A DNA stretch of 64,000 bases from an uncultured Pelagimonas sp. (GTDB taxonomy: Bacteria > Pseudomonadota > Alphaproteobacteria > Rhodobacterales > Rhodobacteraceae). Below are positions 44,360-53,499 of the stretch, in pieces. Under the pieces are notes generated by a model. It saw nothing but the letters and a program-made list of their open reading frames with translations, searched no databases and was not told the origin of the DNA. Location: NCBI GenBank assembly GCA_947497905.1, contig CANMIH010000006.1:146467-210466 (forward strand), read 5' to 3'. Both the position numbers and the translations under genes were made by a program. Every line of letters begins with the position of its first letter. Position 1 is the first letter of the stretch.

Positions 44360-45395
44360 TCTGACAGTGGCAGCAACGCTGCTGATGACGGCCGCACCGG
44401 CGATGGCGGAAAAAATGGGTCTGGGCCGTCCGGCTCTGCCCGAAGAAATCGCCGCCTGGGATATCGATGTACAGCCGGATGGCACCGGTCTTCCGGTAGG
44501 CTCGGGCAATGCGCTGGACGGGGAAGAGATCTTTGCCGAAGCTTGTGCAAGCTGCCACGGTGATTTTGCCGAAGGTGTTGATAACTGGCCGAAACTGGCT
44601 GGTGGTGATGACACACTTGCCGATGAGGATCCGCTGAAAACCGTGGGCAGCTACTGGCCCTATCTCTCGACCACATGGGATTACGTCAACCGGTCGATGC
44701 CTTTCGGCAACGCGCAATCGCTGAGCAATGACGAGGTCTATGCGATTGTTGCCTATATCCTCTATTCCAACGATCTGATCGACGAAGAGTTCGAGCTGTC
44801 GAACGAAACCTTCCTCGATGTCGAGATGCCCAACGCGGGCGGCTTTGTGATCGACGATCGCGCGGCCACCGAATACGCGATCTGGCGGGCAGAACCCTGC
44901 ATGGAGAACTGCAAGGACAGCGTCGAGATCACCATGCGCGCCACGGTTCTGGATGTGACCCCAGACGAAGAGGCGGCCGAAGCCCCAGCGGCGCCTGCCG
45001 CTCAGGCTGAGGTGGTCAAAGTGGCCGCGGTGGTCGAACCCGAGCCTGCGCCAGAACCTGAACCCTCAGTGCCTGCCTTTGATGAAGCTCTGGCCGCCAA
45101 AGGTGAAAAGGTCTTCAAAAAGTGCAAGTCCTGTCACCAGATCGGAGAAGGCGCCAAACATAAATCTGGCCCTATGCTGAACGCAATCTACAACGCGGGT
45201 GTGGGAGTGCAGGATGGCTTCCGCTATTCCAAGGTCATGGCAGGTCACGGCGGTGTCTGGGATGATGCCACATTGGCTGAATTCCTGGCCAAACCGCGCA
45301 AGGCCATGAAAGGCACCAAAATGTCGTTTGCTGGATTGAGGAAAGATGCCGAGATTGCGGCGGTGATCGAGTACCTCAAACGCTACAGCCAGTAA
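44343..45395 (+). CDS. soxD: SoxD, diheme cytochrome c subunit of sulfane dehydrogenase
   Basis: A 350-aa periplasmic cytochrome. Signal peptide 1-22 (APAMAEK); first heme CASCH near residue 62, second heme CKSCH near residue 262, joined by an Ala/Pro/Glu-rich linker (about 208-245). The C-terminal domain ends MKGTKMSFAGLRKDAE, giving the Met ligand. The start ATG lies inside soxC; the longer frame from 44316 lacks a signal-like start. It transfers electrons from SoxC to cytochromes. Confidence 0.94.
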   Translation: MSKFLNLTVAATLLMTAAPAMAEKMGLGRPALPEEIAAWDIDVQPDGTGLPVGSGNALDGEEIFAEACASCHGDFAEGVDNWPKLAGGDDTLADEDPLKTVGSYWPYLSTTWDYVNRSMPFGNAQSLSNDEVYAIVAYILYSNDLIDEEFELSNETFLDVEMPNAGGFVIDDRAATEYAIWRAEPCMENCKDSVEITMRATVLDVTPDEEAAEAPAAPAAQAEVVKVAAVVEPEPAPEPEPSVPAFDEALAAKGEKVFKKCKSCHQIGEGAKHKSGPMLNAIYNAGVGVQDGFRYSKVMAGHGGVWDDATLAEFLAKPRKAMKGTKMSFAGLRKDAEIAAVIEYLKRYSQ

Positions 45396-45399
45396 GCCG

Positions 45400-46113
45400 A
45401 TGAAACGGTTTGTGTGTGTGATGATCTGTGCGTTGGCCCCTCTGGGGGCCGCGCTGGCCGAGCAGGAAGCTCTGGCGATCGGTGATGCAGAGCACGGGGC
45501 AAAGGTGTTTCGCAAATGCACCGGCTGTCATCAGGTGGGGCCAGAAGCGCAGGACCGTGCCGGGCCTCAGCTGAACGGGATCTTTGGCCGTCGGGCCGGA
45601 TCTGTTGAGGGCTTTGACTATTCCAAGGGGCTAGAACGTGCCTTTGCCGATGGCATGGTCTGGGATCTTGAACATCTTGATGCCTATCTGGAAAACCCGC
45701 GTGCCTTGGTGTCGGGAACCCGCATGTCTTTCCGGGGGCTGAAGAAAAAGGCCGACCGGGATGACGTGTTGGCCTACTTGCGGCAATTCACCGAGAACCC
45801 ACAGGATATTCCTGAATCCGCACCCACCGCGTTGGCACGTGAGGTCGAACTGTCGCCCGAAATCCTCGCGATAGTCGGGGATCTGGCCTATGGGGAATAT
45901 CTCGCTTCAGAATGTCTGACCTGCCACAGAAGCGACGGGGCAGATGCGGGGATCCCATCGATCACCCGGTGGCATCCAGAAGATTTCGTGATTGCGATGC
46001 ATGCTTACAAACGCAAGCTGCGCCCACATCCGGTGATGCAGATGATGGCCGGACGATTGGCCGATGATGAAATAGCAGCTCTGGCCGCCTATTTTGCCGA
46101 GCTGAAAGAATAG
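45400..46113 (+). CDS. soxE: SoxE, diheme cytochrome c
   Basis: A 237-aa protein with a short signal peptide (ends ALAEQ) and two heme motifs, CTGCH near residue 43 and CLTCH near residue 171. The first half resembles the C-terminal cytochrome domain of SoxD (FRKCTGCHQVG...RAGPQLNGIFGRRAG). SoxE is a possible electron acceptor or partner of SoxF. Only 4 bases from soxD. A terminator follows. Confidence 0.9.
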   Translation: MKRFVCVMICALAPLGAALAEQEALAIGDAEHGAKVFRKCTGCHQVGPEAQDRAGPQLNGIFGRRAGSVEGFDYSKGLERAFADGMVWDLEHLDAYLENPRALVSGTRMSFRGLKKKADRDDVLAYLRQFTENPQDIPESAPTALAREVELSPEILAIVGDLAYGEYLASECLTCHRSDGADAGIPSITRWHPEDFVIAMHAYKRKLRPHPVMQMMAGRLADDEIAALAAYFAELKE

Positions 46114-46178
46114 GAGGGGCGGGGTATGCAGCACCGCAATATCCCGCCTGTCCAAGGGTCTTCGCTCCCGAAGGCACG

Positions 46179-46215
46179 ACCGCATCGCCCGGGCAACCGG
46201 CGGTGCGGTTTTTTT
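46179..46215 (+). terminator. Intrinsic terminator between soxE and soxF
   Basis: ACCGCA-T-CGCC / GGCG-G-TGCGGT (10 paired bases, 9-base loop) followed by seven T residues. It implies that soxF is expressed at a lower level or from its own promoter. Confidence 0.75.
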
Positions 46216-46251
46216 ATGGGAGACCGTGAGTTCAATAAGGAGGAGACACAG

Positions 46252-47511
46252 ATGACTTTGAACAGACGCGCGTTTATCGCGACCTCGGCCGCAGCGGCAA
46301 CGCTGTCGGCGCCGATGCTCAAAGCCCAGGCCAAACCCCGTGCGGTTGTGATCGGTGGTGGGGCCGGGGGCGCTACCGCTGCGCGCTATATCGCTAAGGA
46401 CAGCAAAGGCGCGATTGATGTGACGCTGATCGAACCCACACGCACCTATTACACCTGTTTCTTCTCTAACCTCTATCTTGGGGGCTTTCGCACGTTAGAC
46501 AGCATTGGCCACACCTATGGCACGCTGGCGGCGGACTATGGCATCAATGTTGTCCATGACTGGGCCACGGGGATCGATCGGGATGCCAAGACCGTGGCCT
46601 TGGCCGGAGGAGGTGCCGTGCCTTATGACCGCCTGGTGATTTCTCCGGGTATCGATTTTGTCGACGGGGCGGTGCCGGGCTGGGATCTGTCCGCGCAGGG
46701 GGCCATGCCACATGCCTACAAGGCGGGCACCCAGTCTGAGTTGCTGAAACGCCAGATCGAATCAATGCCGCAGGGCGGCACCTATGTGATGGTCGCCCCG
46801 CCCAATCCCTACCGATGCCCTCCGGGGCCTTATGAGCGGATTTCGATGGTGGCCCACTATCTTAAGGCCAACAATCCTACCGCCAAAATCCTGATCGCGG
46901 ACCCCAAACCAAAGTTCTCGAAACAGGCTCTGTTCGAAGAGGGGTGGGATAAACATTACGGCGGTATGATTGAACGTTTGGGGCCGGACTTTGGCGGCGA
47001 CACGGTTTCGGTCAATCCGGCGGATATGACGGTGAATATTGATGGCGAGGTGGTTAAAGCTGATGTCGTGAATGTGATTCCAGCGCAGAAGGCTGGCATG
47101 ATCTGTGCAGCGGCGGCTCTGACCGAAGGCAATTGGGCACCTGTGAACGGCCACACGATGCAAAGCCGTCTGGATGACAATATTCACATCTTAGGGGATG
47201 CGTCGCATCAAGGGGATATGCCAAAATCCGGTTTTTCGGCGAATTCGCAGGCCAAAGTTGCGGCAATGGCCGTGCGCGGAGCCTTGACCGGCAGTCGCGT
47301 CTTCCCGGCGAAGTTTTCGAACACGTGCTGGTCGTTGATTGATGCCAATGACGGCATCAAAGTTGGAGCCTCCTATCAGGCGACAGACGAAAAAATCGCC
47401 AAAACAGATGGATTTATCAGCCAGACGGGCGAAGATGTTGACCTACGAAAACGCACGTTTGAAGAAAGCGTCGGCTGGTATGACGGCATAACCAGCGACA
47501 TGTTTGGTTAA
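46252..47511 (+). CDS. soxF: SoxF, flavoprotein (sulfide dehydrogenase family)
   Basis: A 419-aa exported FAD protein of the flavocytochrome c sulfide dehydrogenase family. Tat-like signal NRRAFIATSAAAA, then FAD motif VVIGGGAGGATAARYI. The redox cysteines of the family appear in YYTCFFSNLYLGG and KAGMICAAAALTE, and a third in YRCPPGPYERI. AAGGAGG precedes the ATG. It may oxidise sulfide or raise the rate of thiosulfate oxidation as in Paracoccus. Last sox gene. Confidence 0.92.
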   Translation: MTLNRRAFIATSAAAATLSAPMLKAQAKPRAVVIGGGAGGATAARYIAKDSKGAIDVTLIEPTRTYYTCFFSNLYLGGFRTLDSIGHTYGTLAADYGINVVHDWATGIDRDAKTVALAGGGAVPYDRLVISPGIDFVDGAVPGWDLSAQGAMPHAYKAGTQSELLKRQIESMPQGGTYVMVAPPNPYRCPPGPYERISMVAHYLKANNPTAKILIADPKPKFSKQALFEEGWDKHYGGMIERLGPDFGGDTVSVNPADMTVNIDGEVVKADVVNVIPAQKAGMICAAAALTEGNWAPVNGHTMQSRLDDNIHILGDASHQGDMPKSGFSANSQAKVAAMAVRGALTGSRVFPAKFSNTCWSLIDANDGIKVGASYQATDEKIAKTDGFISQTGEDVDLRKRTFEESVGWYDGITSDMFG

Positions 47512-47532
47512 GTCAGACCTACCCCTGATAAG

Positions 47533-47557
47533 CGGCCCTGCGGGGCCGTTAATTTTT
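47533..47557 (+). terminator. Terminator of the sox operon
   Basis: CGGCCC / GGGCCG stem with TGCG loop, followed by TTAATTTTT, 21 bases after the soxF stop. Confidence 0.78.
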
Positions 47558-47609
47558 GAGAATAATTCAAATACAACTCATCCGAATGTCATAAGTTGAT
47601 TGTCCCCCT

Positions 47610-47634
47610 CTTGCGGGGGGTCTTGGCCGATAAT
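47610..47634 (+). promoter_or_regulatory. Candidate heat-shock-type promoter of clpP
   Basis: CTTGCG, 13 bases, GATAAT, about 60 bases before the clpP ATG. The CTTG -35 element and short spacer are reminiscent of alphaproteobacterial RpoH promoters, but the match is partial. A CCCCC/GGGGG stem (47604-47619) overlaps it. Confidence 0.3.
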
Positions 47635-47693
47635 AAGACTCTATCAATCTCTACCGTTTAGGCAGTGTCTTGATAGAAAGCAGGCAGGTTGCA

Positions 47694-48323
47694 ATGAAAG
47701 ATCCTTTTGACGTCTACATGAACACCCTCGTTCCCATGGTTGTTGAACAAACAAGCCGAGGTGAACGGGCGTATGACATCTTTTCGCGCCTGCTGAAGGA
47801 ACGCATTATTTTCCTCAACGGCCCGGTGCATGACGGTATGTCGTCGCTGGTCGTGGCGCAGCTGCTGCATCTTGAGGCGGAAAACCCGTCGAAAGAAATC
47901 AGCATGTACATCAACTCGCCCGGTGGTGTTGTGACCTCGGGCCTGTCGATCTACGACACCATGCAGTACATCAAACCCAAGGTCTCGACCTTGGTGATTG
48001 GTCAGGCGGCCTCGATGGGCTCGCTGCTGCTGACCGCCGGTGAAAAAGGCATGCGTTTCTCGCTGCCCAACAGCCGCGTCATGGTACACCAGCCCTCGGG
48101 TGGCTATCAGGGTCAGGCGACCGACATCATGATCCACGCGGAAGAAACGCTGAAACTCAAGCGTCGTCTGAACGAGATCTATGTTCACCACACCGGCCGC
48201 ACCTATGAAGAGGTCGAACAGGGCCTTGAGCGCGACAACTTCATGTCTCCGGAAGAGGCGAAGGACTGGGGTTTGATCGATGAGATCGTGACCAGCCGCG
48301 CCACCGGTGACGACGACAAGTGA
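47694..48323 (+). CDS. clpP: ATP-dependent Clp protease proteolytic subunit
   Basis: Serine peptidase (209 aa) forming the tetradecameric chamber that works with ClpX. Catalytic triad visible as S107 (GQAASMGS), H132 (VHQPSGG) and D181 (ERDNFMS). The N-terminus [30 protein letters not shown] is that of mature alphaproteobacterial ClpP. The ATG at 47694 is preferred to an upstream TTG at 47670. Followed by a terminator and then clpX, the usual pair. Confidence 0.97.
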   Translation: MKDPFDVYMNTLVPMVVEQTSRGERAYDIFSRLLKERIIFLNGPVHDGMSSLVVAQLLHLEAENPSKEISMYINSPGGVVTSGLSIYDTMQYIKPKVSTLVIGQAASMGSLLLTAGEKGMRFSLPNSRVMVHQPSGGYQGQATDIMIHAEETLKLKRRLNEIYVHHTGRTYEEVEQGLERDNFMSPEEAKDWGLIDEIVTSRATGDDDK

Positions 48324-48329
48324 TGACAC

Positions 48330-48364
48330 GGCCCCTCATGCAGGTCGCATGGGGGGCCAATTTT
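48330..48364 (+). terminator. Terminator between clpP and clpX
   Basis: GGCCCCTCATGC / GCATGGGGGGCC (12 bp including one G-U pair, 5-base loop) and AATTTT. clpX probably has an additional promoter in the following 117 bp. Confidence 0.75.
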
Positions 48365-48481
48365 CCGATTGTCGGCGCCTTGGGGCTGGCCTAAGCTAGT
48401 CAAACTTGGCGATCGGCGCGGATGGGGTGAAGGACTTACCCCGGACAAGATCAAGACCGGCTGGACCGGGAAAGGTACAAT

Positions 48482-49747
48482 ATGGCGACGAATTCTGGCG
48501 GTGACAGCAAAAACACGCTCTACTGTAGCTTCTGTGGCAAGAGCCAACATGAAGTGCGCAAGTTGATTGCTGGCCCGACCGTGTTCATCTGTGATGAGTG
48601 CGTTGAACTATGTATGGACATCATTCGTGAAGAGACAAAAGGCGCTGGCCTGAAGTCCTCCGAAGGGGTTCCGACACCACGTGAGATTTGTGAAGTTCTG
48701 GACGATTATGTCATCGGTCAGGCCAAAGCCAAACGTGTGTTGTCCGTCGCTGTTCACAACCATTACAAACGCCTGAACCACGCTCAGAAAAGCGCTGATA
48801 TCGAACTTGCCAAGTCGAACATCATGCTGATCGGTCCTACCGGGTGCGGTAAAACGCTTTTGGCTCAGACCCTTGCGCGCATTCTTGATGTACCGTTCAC
48901 CATGGCCGATGCCACCACTCTGACCGAAGCCGGTTATGTGGGCGAAGACGTTGAGAACATCATTCTCAAGCTGCTTCAGGCGAGCGAATACAATGTCGAA
49001 CGTGCGCAGCGCGGCATCGTGTACATCGACGAAGTCGACAAAATCACCCGCAAATCCGAGAACCCGTCGATCACACGTGACGTGTCCGGTGAAGGTGTTC
49101 AGCAGGCGCTGCTGAAGCTGATGGAAGGCACCGTTGCCAGCGTTCCACCTCAGGGGGGGCGTAAGCATCCGCAGCAGGAATTCCTTCAGGTTGATACCAC
49201 CAATATCCTGTTCATCTGTGGCGGCGCCTTTGCCGGTCTGGATCGGATCATTGCTCAGCGTGGCAAAGGCTCGGCGATGGGCTTTGGCGCGGATGTGCGT
49301 GACAATGATGATCGTGGTGTTGGGGAAATTTTCCAGGACCTTGAGCCAGAAGATCTGCTGAAATTCGGTCTGATTCCCGAATTTGTTGGCCGTCTGCCGG
49401 TCGTCGCAACTCTGGAAGATCTTGATGCTGATGCATTGATCACCATTCTGACCCAGCCTAAAAACGCTCTGGTCAAGCAGTACCAACGCCTGTTCGAGAT
49501 GGAAGACACTCAGCTGACGTTCACCGACGAAGCATTGTCGGCCATTGCCAACAAAGCGATCGAGCGTAAGACCGGCGCGCGTGGTCTGCGGTCCATCCTT
49601 GAAAGCATCCTTCTGGACACAATGTTCGAATTGCCGGGCATGGAAGATGTGACCGAAGTTGTCGTCAACGACGAGTCGGTCAATGCCGAGACCAAACCGT
49701 TGATGGTTCATGGCGAAAGCAAAAAAGAAGAAGCGTCTGCCAGCTAA
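48482..49747 (+). CDS. clpX: ATP-dependent Clp protease ATPase subunit ClpX
   Basis: Unfoldase, 421 aa. N-terminal zinc finger CSFCGKSQ...[11 protein letters not shown]+ domain with Walker A GPTGCGKT, pore loop GYVGEDVEN, Walker [10 protein letters not shown], and sensor and arginine-finger regions further on. The ClpP-docking loop that reads IGF in E. coli appears as MGF ([11 protein letters not shown]). Length and domain order are normal. Next to clpP on the same strand and ends at a strong terminator. Confidence 0.97.
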   Translation: MATNSGGDSKNTLYCSFCGKSQHEVRKLIAGPTVFICDECVELCMDIIREETKGAGLKSSEGVPTPREICEVLDDYVIGQAKAKRVLSVAVHNHYKRLNHAQKSADIELAKSNIMLIGPTGCGKTLLAQTLARILDVPFTMADATTLTEAGYVGEDVENIILKLLQASEYNVERAQRGIVYIDEVDKITRKSENPSITRDVSGEGVQQALLKLMEGTVASVPPQGGRKHPQQEFLQVDTTNILFICGGAFAGLDRIIAQRGKGSAMGFGADVRDNDDRGVGEIFQDLEPEDLLKFGLIPEFVGRLPVVATLEDLDADALITILTQPKNALVKQYQRLFEMEDTQLTFTDEALSAIANKAIERKTGARGLRSILESILLDTMFELPGMEDVTEVVVNDESVNAETKPLMVHGESKKEEASAS

Positions 49748-49770
49748 GCGGGCCAAAGATAGATTAGATC

Positions 49771-49795
49771 AGGCGGGGTTTTCCCCGCCTTTTTC
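49771..49795 (+). terminator. Rho-independent terminator of clpX
   Basis: AGGCGGGG / CCCCGCCT with TTTT loop followed by TTTTTC. Confidence 0.9.
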
Positions 49796-49808
49796 TTGGG
49801 AGAAAGAG

Positions 49809-50174
49809 ATGATCAAACGCATTTCGTCAGGTGGCGAATTTGAGAAAAAGGTTGGCTATTGCCGGGCGGTGGTCGCGGGTGGCTTTGTCCATGTTGCTGG
49901 CACGGTGGGGCAGGGCGAGACCGTCCTTGAGCAATGCCAATCCGCACTGGGTGTTATCGAAAAAGCGCTTGCAGAGGCGGGTGCCAGCTTTGCTGACGTG
50001 GTTCGGGTGAACTATTTCCTGCCAGACCGGCATGAATTTGAACCCTGTTTTGATCTTCTGGCCGAGACATTTGGGGAGAACCCTCCTGCGGCAACGATGA
50101 TCGAATGCAACTTGATCGATCCTAAGTTCCGAATCGAGATTGAAGTCACAGCTCTGGCCCCATCAGAGGGCTGA
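49809..50174 (+). CDS. RidA/YjgF-family protein
   Basis: A 121-aa protein with the RidA fold (ISSGGEFEKKVGYCRAVVAGGFVHVAGTVG, CQSALGVIEKALAEAGASFADVVRVNYFL, IEIEVTAL). The arginine essential for enamine/imine deamination in RidA (just before the L-P-x-D segment) is not present: the stretch reads ECNLIDPKFRIEIE. It therefore resembles Rid groups without proven deaminase activity. The start ATG at 49809 is selected because it sits after the clpX terminator with GGGAG upstream. Confidence 0.88.
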   Translation: MIKRISSGGEFEKKVGYCRAVVAGGFVHVAGTVGQGETVLEQCQSALGVIEKALAEAGASFADVVRVNYFLPDRHEFEPCFDLLAETFGENPPAATMIECNLIDPKFRIEIEVTALAPSEG

Positions 50175-50199
50175 AGTTTCGGCGAATTCCCGTCAAATC

Positions 50200-50233
50200 G
50201 CCCGCTCAAGCACGGTAATGCGACCGAGCGGGC
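50200..50233 (+). other. Hairpin after the RidA-family gene
   Basis: GCCCGCTC / GAGCGGGC, an 8-bp perfect stem with an 18-base loop and no T-run. Possible transcript end or leader structure for the next gene. Confidence 0.35.
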
Positions 50234-50290
50234 ACTAGACCTTGCCACGGGTTTTCGCCATAACGCTTTTAAGTGAGACAGGAGTCGTCC

Positions 50291-50674
50291 ATGGGCATTC
50301 TTAAAACCATTCTGAGCGCTGTGACCTGGTGGAATGGCAGCACCATCAACACCGCAATTTACACCCGTCGCAAAGGTGTGAAGGTGGGTGAGGATGAACA
50401 GGGCAATGTCTATTATGAAAGCCGTGATGGCAAACGCCGTTGGGTGATCTTCAATGGCGAAGTCGAGGCCTCGCGGATCAGCCCGGACTGGCACGGCTGG
50501 TTGCATCATACCTTTGACGCGCGTCCCGGTGACAAGCCTCTGGCCCATAAGGTCTGGGAAAAGCCGCATCAGGAAAACCTGACAGGCACCGCGCTGGCCT
50601 ATGCACCCGCCGGATCGCTGCGTCAGGCCGCGCCTGCGGATCGTCGTGACTATGAGGCGTGGAGCCCAGAATGA
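50291..50674 (+). CDS. NDUFA12-family NADH:ubiquinone oxidoreductase subunit
   Basis: A 127-aa protein of the B17.2/NDUFA12 family, an accessory subunit of complex I seen in alphaproteobacteria and mitochondria. Characteristic segments: [55 protein letters not shown] and a C-terminal [24 protein letters not shown] precedes the ATG. The start codon of the following mlaD overlaps its stop codon (ATGA). It is not located with the nuo operon. Confidence 0.92.
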   Translation: MGILKTILSAVTWWNGSTINTAIYTRRKGVKVGEDEQGNVYYESRDGKRRWVIFNGEVEASRISPDWHGWLHHTFDARPGDKPLAHKVWEKPHQENLTGTALAYAPAGSLRQAAPADRRDYEAWSPE

Positions 50675-51123
50675 GCCATTCGGCAACAGAGGTGGTTGTT
50701 GGCGGCGGCGTATTGGCCGCCGCTTTGGCATTTGGTCTATATGCTCTGCAAAGCACCGGCATGAGCTTTGGCGATGACGGATATCCGTTGCGCGCATCGT
50801 TCCGGTCGATCGAGGGTGTCAGCGTTGGCTCAGATGTGCGTCTCGCAGGGGTCAAAGTGGGCACTGTAACGCAGATCTCACTGAACCCGGAAACCTTCCG
50901 CGCCGATACCGTCGTCACCATCAATGACTCTGTGCAGGTGCCAGACGACAGTGCGATTGTCATCGCCTCTGAGGGGCTGTTGGGAGGCAATTTTGTTGAA
51001 ATTTCCCCCGGTGGATCGCCGTTCAATTTTGTAGAAGGGGACGAGATCCTTGATACTCAGGGATCTGTCAGCCTGATGACGCTGTTGCTGAAATTTGTGA
51101 GTGGTGGCGGGAGCGACGAATGA
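50671..51123 (+). CDS. mlaD: MlaD-type MCE-domain lipid-transport protein
   Basis: A 150-aa protein with one N-terminal transmembrane helix (about 7-26) and a periplasmic MCE domain ([43 protein letters not shown]). MlaD works in the Mla system that keeps the outer membrane lipid-asymmetric. No MlaE/MlaF genes are beside it. Starts within the NDUFA12 stop (ATGA) and overlaps the DUF2155 start by 4 bases. Confidence 0.9.
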   Translation: MSHSATEVVVGGGVLAAALAFGLYALQSTGMSFGDDGYPLRASFRSIEGVSVGSDVRLAGVKVGTVTQISLNPETFRADTVVTINDSVQVPDDSAIVIASEGLLGGNFVEISPGGSPFNFVEGDEILDTQGSVSLMTLLLKFVSGGGSDE

Positions 51124-51476
51124 AACGCCTGATGTGTGTTCTGGCGATGGTGGCGGCCCCTGTGATGGCGCAAGAGGCTGTGTCGTCTGGCAATGGTGCC
51201 GTTCTGCGTGTGTTGGATAAGCTCAACGCCAAGGTCAGCGATGTCACCATCGTCAATGGTACAAGCGCGTTGGAAGATGGCATGGAGATCAACCTCGCCG
51301 CGTGCCGTTTTCCCAATGACAATCCCACCGGGGAAGCTTTTGCATTTGTCACTGTGCGGGAAGCTGGCGTGCCGCAACCGGTGTTCAGCGGTTGGATGGT
51401 GGCAAGCTCACCGGCGTTGAATCCGATGAATCACCCGCGTTACGACGTCTGGGTGTTGCGCTGTACCACATCCTGA
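51120..51476 (+). CDS. DUF2155-family periplasmic protein
   Basis: A 118-aa exported protein (signal peptide ends VMAQE). Matches the DUF2155 pattern: AVLRVLDKLNAKVSDVTI, then a Cys-x-F-P pattern (AACRFPNDN), SGWMVASSPALNPMNHPRYDVWVLRC. The two Cys residues could form a disulfide. Function unknown. Starts inside mlaD and overlaps the convergent aat gene by 37 bases at its end. Confidence 0.85.
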   Translation: MKRLMCVLAMVAAPVMAQEAVSSGNGAVLRVLDKLNAKVSDVTIVNGTSALEDGMEINLAACRFPNDNPTGEAFAFVTVREAGVPQPVFSGWMVASSPALNPMNHPRYDVWVLRCTTS

Positions 51477-52075
51477 CCACAGCCGGCCAACCGCGCTGAC
51501 AGGATGTCTGCGGGCAGCTCAAGCGCCTCTTCGAGCCGCTGATGATATTCAGCCCGAGGAATTTCAACCGCCCCGAGGGTCGCCAGATGGGGGGTTAGGA
51601 ACTGTGTGTCAAACAATGTGAACCCTGTGCGTGCCAAGAGATCACAGATCCAGGCTAGTGCGATCTTCGAGCCACCGGTTTGACGCGAAAACATGGATTC
51701 CCCACAGAACGCGGCCCCAACGGTCACGCCATACACGCCCCCGGCAAGTGCGCCATCCATCCAGACTTCGAGTGAATGCGCGTGACCTTTCGCATGGAGC
51801 TCAAGATAAAGGCGGCGAATTTCCGCATTGATCCAAGTCTCATCCCGGTCCGCACAGGCGTCAATCACGCCCGCAAAATCCCGGTTTAACGTCACCTGAT
51901 ATTCATCCCGGCGCAGCTGACGCGCGAGTGAGCGTGAGATGTGGAGCTTAGTTATGGGAAGAATTCCGCGGTGTTTGGGATCCACCCAGAAAATCTCAGG
52001 ATCATCCTGCGTTTCAGCCATCGGGAAAATGCCGATCTCATACGCATGTAGCAGCAGATCGGTTGTCAGTGTCAC
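51440..52075 (-). CDS. aat: Leucyl/phenylalanyl-tRNA--protein transferase
   Basis: N-end rule enzyme that adds Leu or Phe to N-terminal Arg/Lys proteins (211 aa). Motifs: LLLHAYEIGIFPMAE, EIFWVDPKHRGILP, GHAHSLEVWMDGALAGGVYGV and FTLFDTQFLTPHLATLGAVEIPR. The GTG at 52075 is chosen: it matches the family N-terminus (VTLTTDLLLHAY) and has AAGGA upstream. A farther ATG at 52114 sits in a hairpin loop. Co-directional with accBC. Confidence 0.92.
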   Translation of the reverse strand: MTLTTDLLLHAYEIGIFPMAETQDDPEIFWVDPKHRGILPITKLHISRSLARQLRRDEYQVTLNRDFAGVIDACADRDETWINAEIRRLYLELHAKGHAHSLEVWMDGALAGGVYGVTVGAAFCGESMFSRQTGGSKIALAWICDLLARTGFTLFDTQFLTPHLATLGAVEIPRAEYHQRLEEALELPADILSARLAGCGQDVVQRNTQTS

Positions 52076-52100
52076 CGGGAGTCGATCCTTCAAAGTGGAA

Positions 52101-52128
52101 GGGCCCCTTTCCATTTGGAAAGAGGCCC
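52101..52128 (-). other. Hairpin between accC and aat
   Basis: GGGCC-C-CTTTCC / GGAAAG-A-GGCCC with 4-base loop (on the minus strand the mismatch becomes a U-G pair). No T-run. It is 8 bases downstream of the accC stop; likely an attenuator or mRNA end stabiliser. Confidence 0.5.
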
Positions 52129-52135
52129 CACTGTC

Positions 52136-53488
52136 TTACTTTTCTAAGCCACCGGTATCGAGCCATTTCTCCAACCAGTGGATATTGTACTCACCGGTGT
52201 GAATGTCTTTTTCCTGCAGCAGGGCATGGAACAGTGGGGTCGTGGTCTCGACGCCGTCGATGATCAGCTCACCCAGTGCACGGTTCAACCGAGCCAATGC
52301 CTCGGGCCGATCACGTCCATGTACAATCAGCTTACCAATCAAGCTGTCGTAATAGGGCGGGATCTTATAGCCGTTGTACAGCGCAGAATCGACGCGCACA
52401 CCAAGACCGCCGGGGGCGTGATACGCTGTGATCTGACCGGGGCAGGGTGCGAAGTTTGGCAAGCGTTCGGCGTTCAGGCGCACTTCGATCGAGTGACCGT
52501 TGATTTGCAGCTCATCTTGCGTGATCGACAGCGGCAGACCCGCCGCAACGCGGATCTGTTCGCGCACAAGGTCGACACCAAAGATGTTTTCGGTCACCGG
52601 ATGTTCCACCTGAAGGCGGGTGTTCATCTCGATGAAGTAGAACTCGCCCTTTTCATAGAGGAACTCAATTGTACCGGCACCGGCATAGCCCATCTTGGCC
52701 ACCGCATCGGCACAGGTTTGGCCGATGGCCGCGCGCTCTTCTGGTGTAATGCAGGGGCCGGGGGCCTCTTCAAACACTTTCTGGTGGCGGCGCTGCAGCG
52801 AGCAATCCCGCTCGCCCAGATGGACAGCATTGCCTTTGCCATCCCCAAAGACCTGAATCTCAATGTGGCGTGGGGTGGTCAGATATTTCTCGATGTAGAC
52901 TTCGTCATTGCCGAATGCGGCTTTGGATTCAGTCCGCGCAGTCTGGAAGGCCACGGTCATCTCTTCGGCGCTATTGGCAACTTTCATACCGCGCCCGCCG
53001 CCACCTGCGGTGGCTTTTACGATGACAGGATAGCCAAAATCTTCACCGATTTTCAGTGCCGCTTCGACATCAGGCACACCGCCGTCGGACCCGGGAACGC
53101 AGGGAACACCCAGTTCCTTCATGGTGTCTTTTGCGGTGATCTTGTCGCCCATCATGGTGATGTGCTTCGAGGTCGGGCCGATGAACTTCAGACCGTGATC
53201 TTCGACAATCTCAACGAACCGAGCATTCTCTGACAAAAAGCCATAGCCCGGGTGAATTGCCTGCGCGCCGGTGACTTCACAGGCGGCAATGATCGAGGGG
53301 ATCGACAGATAGCTGTCGGTGCCCGGTGCCGGGCCAATGCAGATGGCTTCGTCGGCCATGCGTACATGCATAGCGTCGGCATCTGCTGTCGAGTGAACGG
53401 CAACCGACTGGATGCCCATCTCGCGACAGGCGCGGATAACGCGCAGCGCGATCTCTCCACGGTTGGCAATCAGGATTTTATCAAACAT
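52136..53488 (-). CDS. accC: Acetyl-CoA carboxylase biotin carboxylase subunit
   Basis: ATP-dependent biotin carboxylase, 450 aa, first half-reaction of malonyl-CoA formation. ATP-grasp features: [15 protein letters not shown] glycine loop, [37 protein letters not shown]. Full family length. Starts 11 bases after accB; both are required for fatty acid synthesis. Confidence 0.96.
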   Translation of the reverse strand: MFDKILIANRGEIALRVIRACREMGIQSVAVHSTADADAMHVRMADEAICIGPAPGTDSYLSIPSIIAACEVTGAQAIHPGYGFLSENARFVEIVEDHGLKFIGPTSKHITMMGDKITAKDTMKELGVPCVPGSDGGVPDVEAALKIGEDFGYPVIVKATAGGGGRGMKVANSAEEMTVAFQTARTESKAAFGNDEVYIEKYLTTPRHIEIQVFGDGKGNAVHLGERDCSLQRRHQKVFEEAPGPCITPEERAAIGQTCADAVAKMGYAGAGTIEFLYEKGEFYFIEMNTRLQVEHPVTENIFGVDLVREQIRVAAGLPLSITQDELQINGHSIEVRLNAERLPNFAPCPGQITAYHAPGGLGVRVDSALYNGYKIPPYYDSLIGKLIVHGRDRPEALARLNRALGELIIDGVETTTPLFHALLQEKDIHTGEYNIHWLEKWLDTGGLEK

Positions 53489-53499
53489 GCCTGTTTTCC

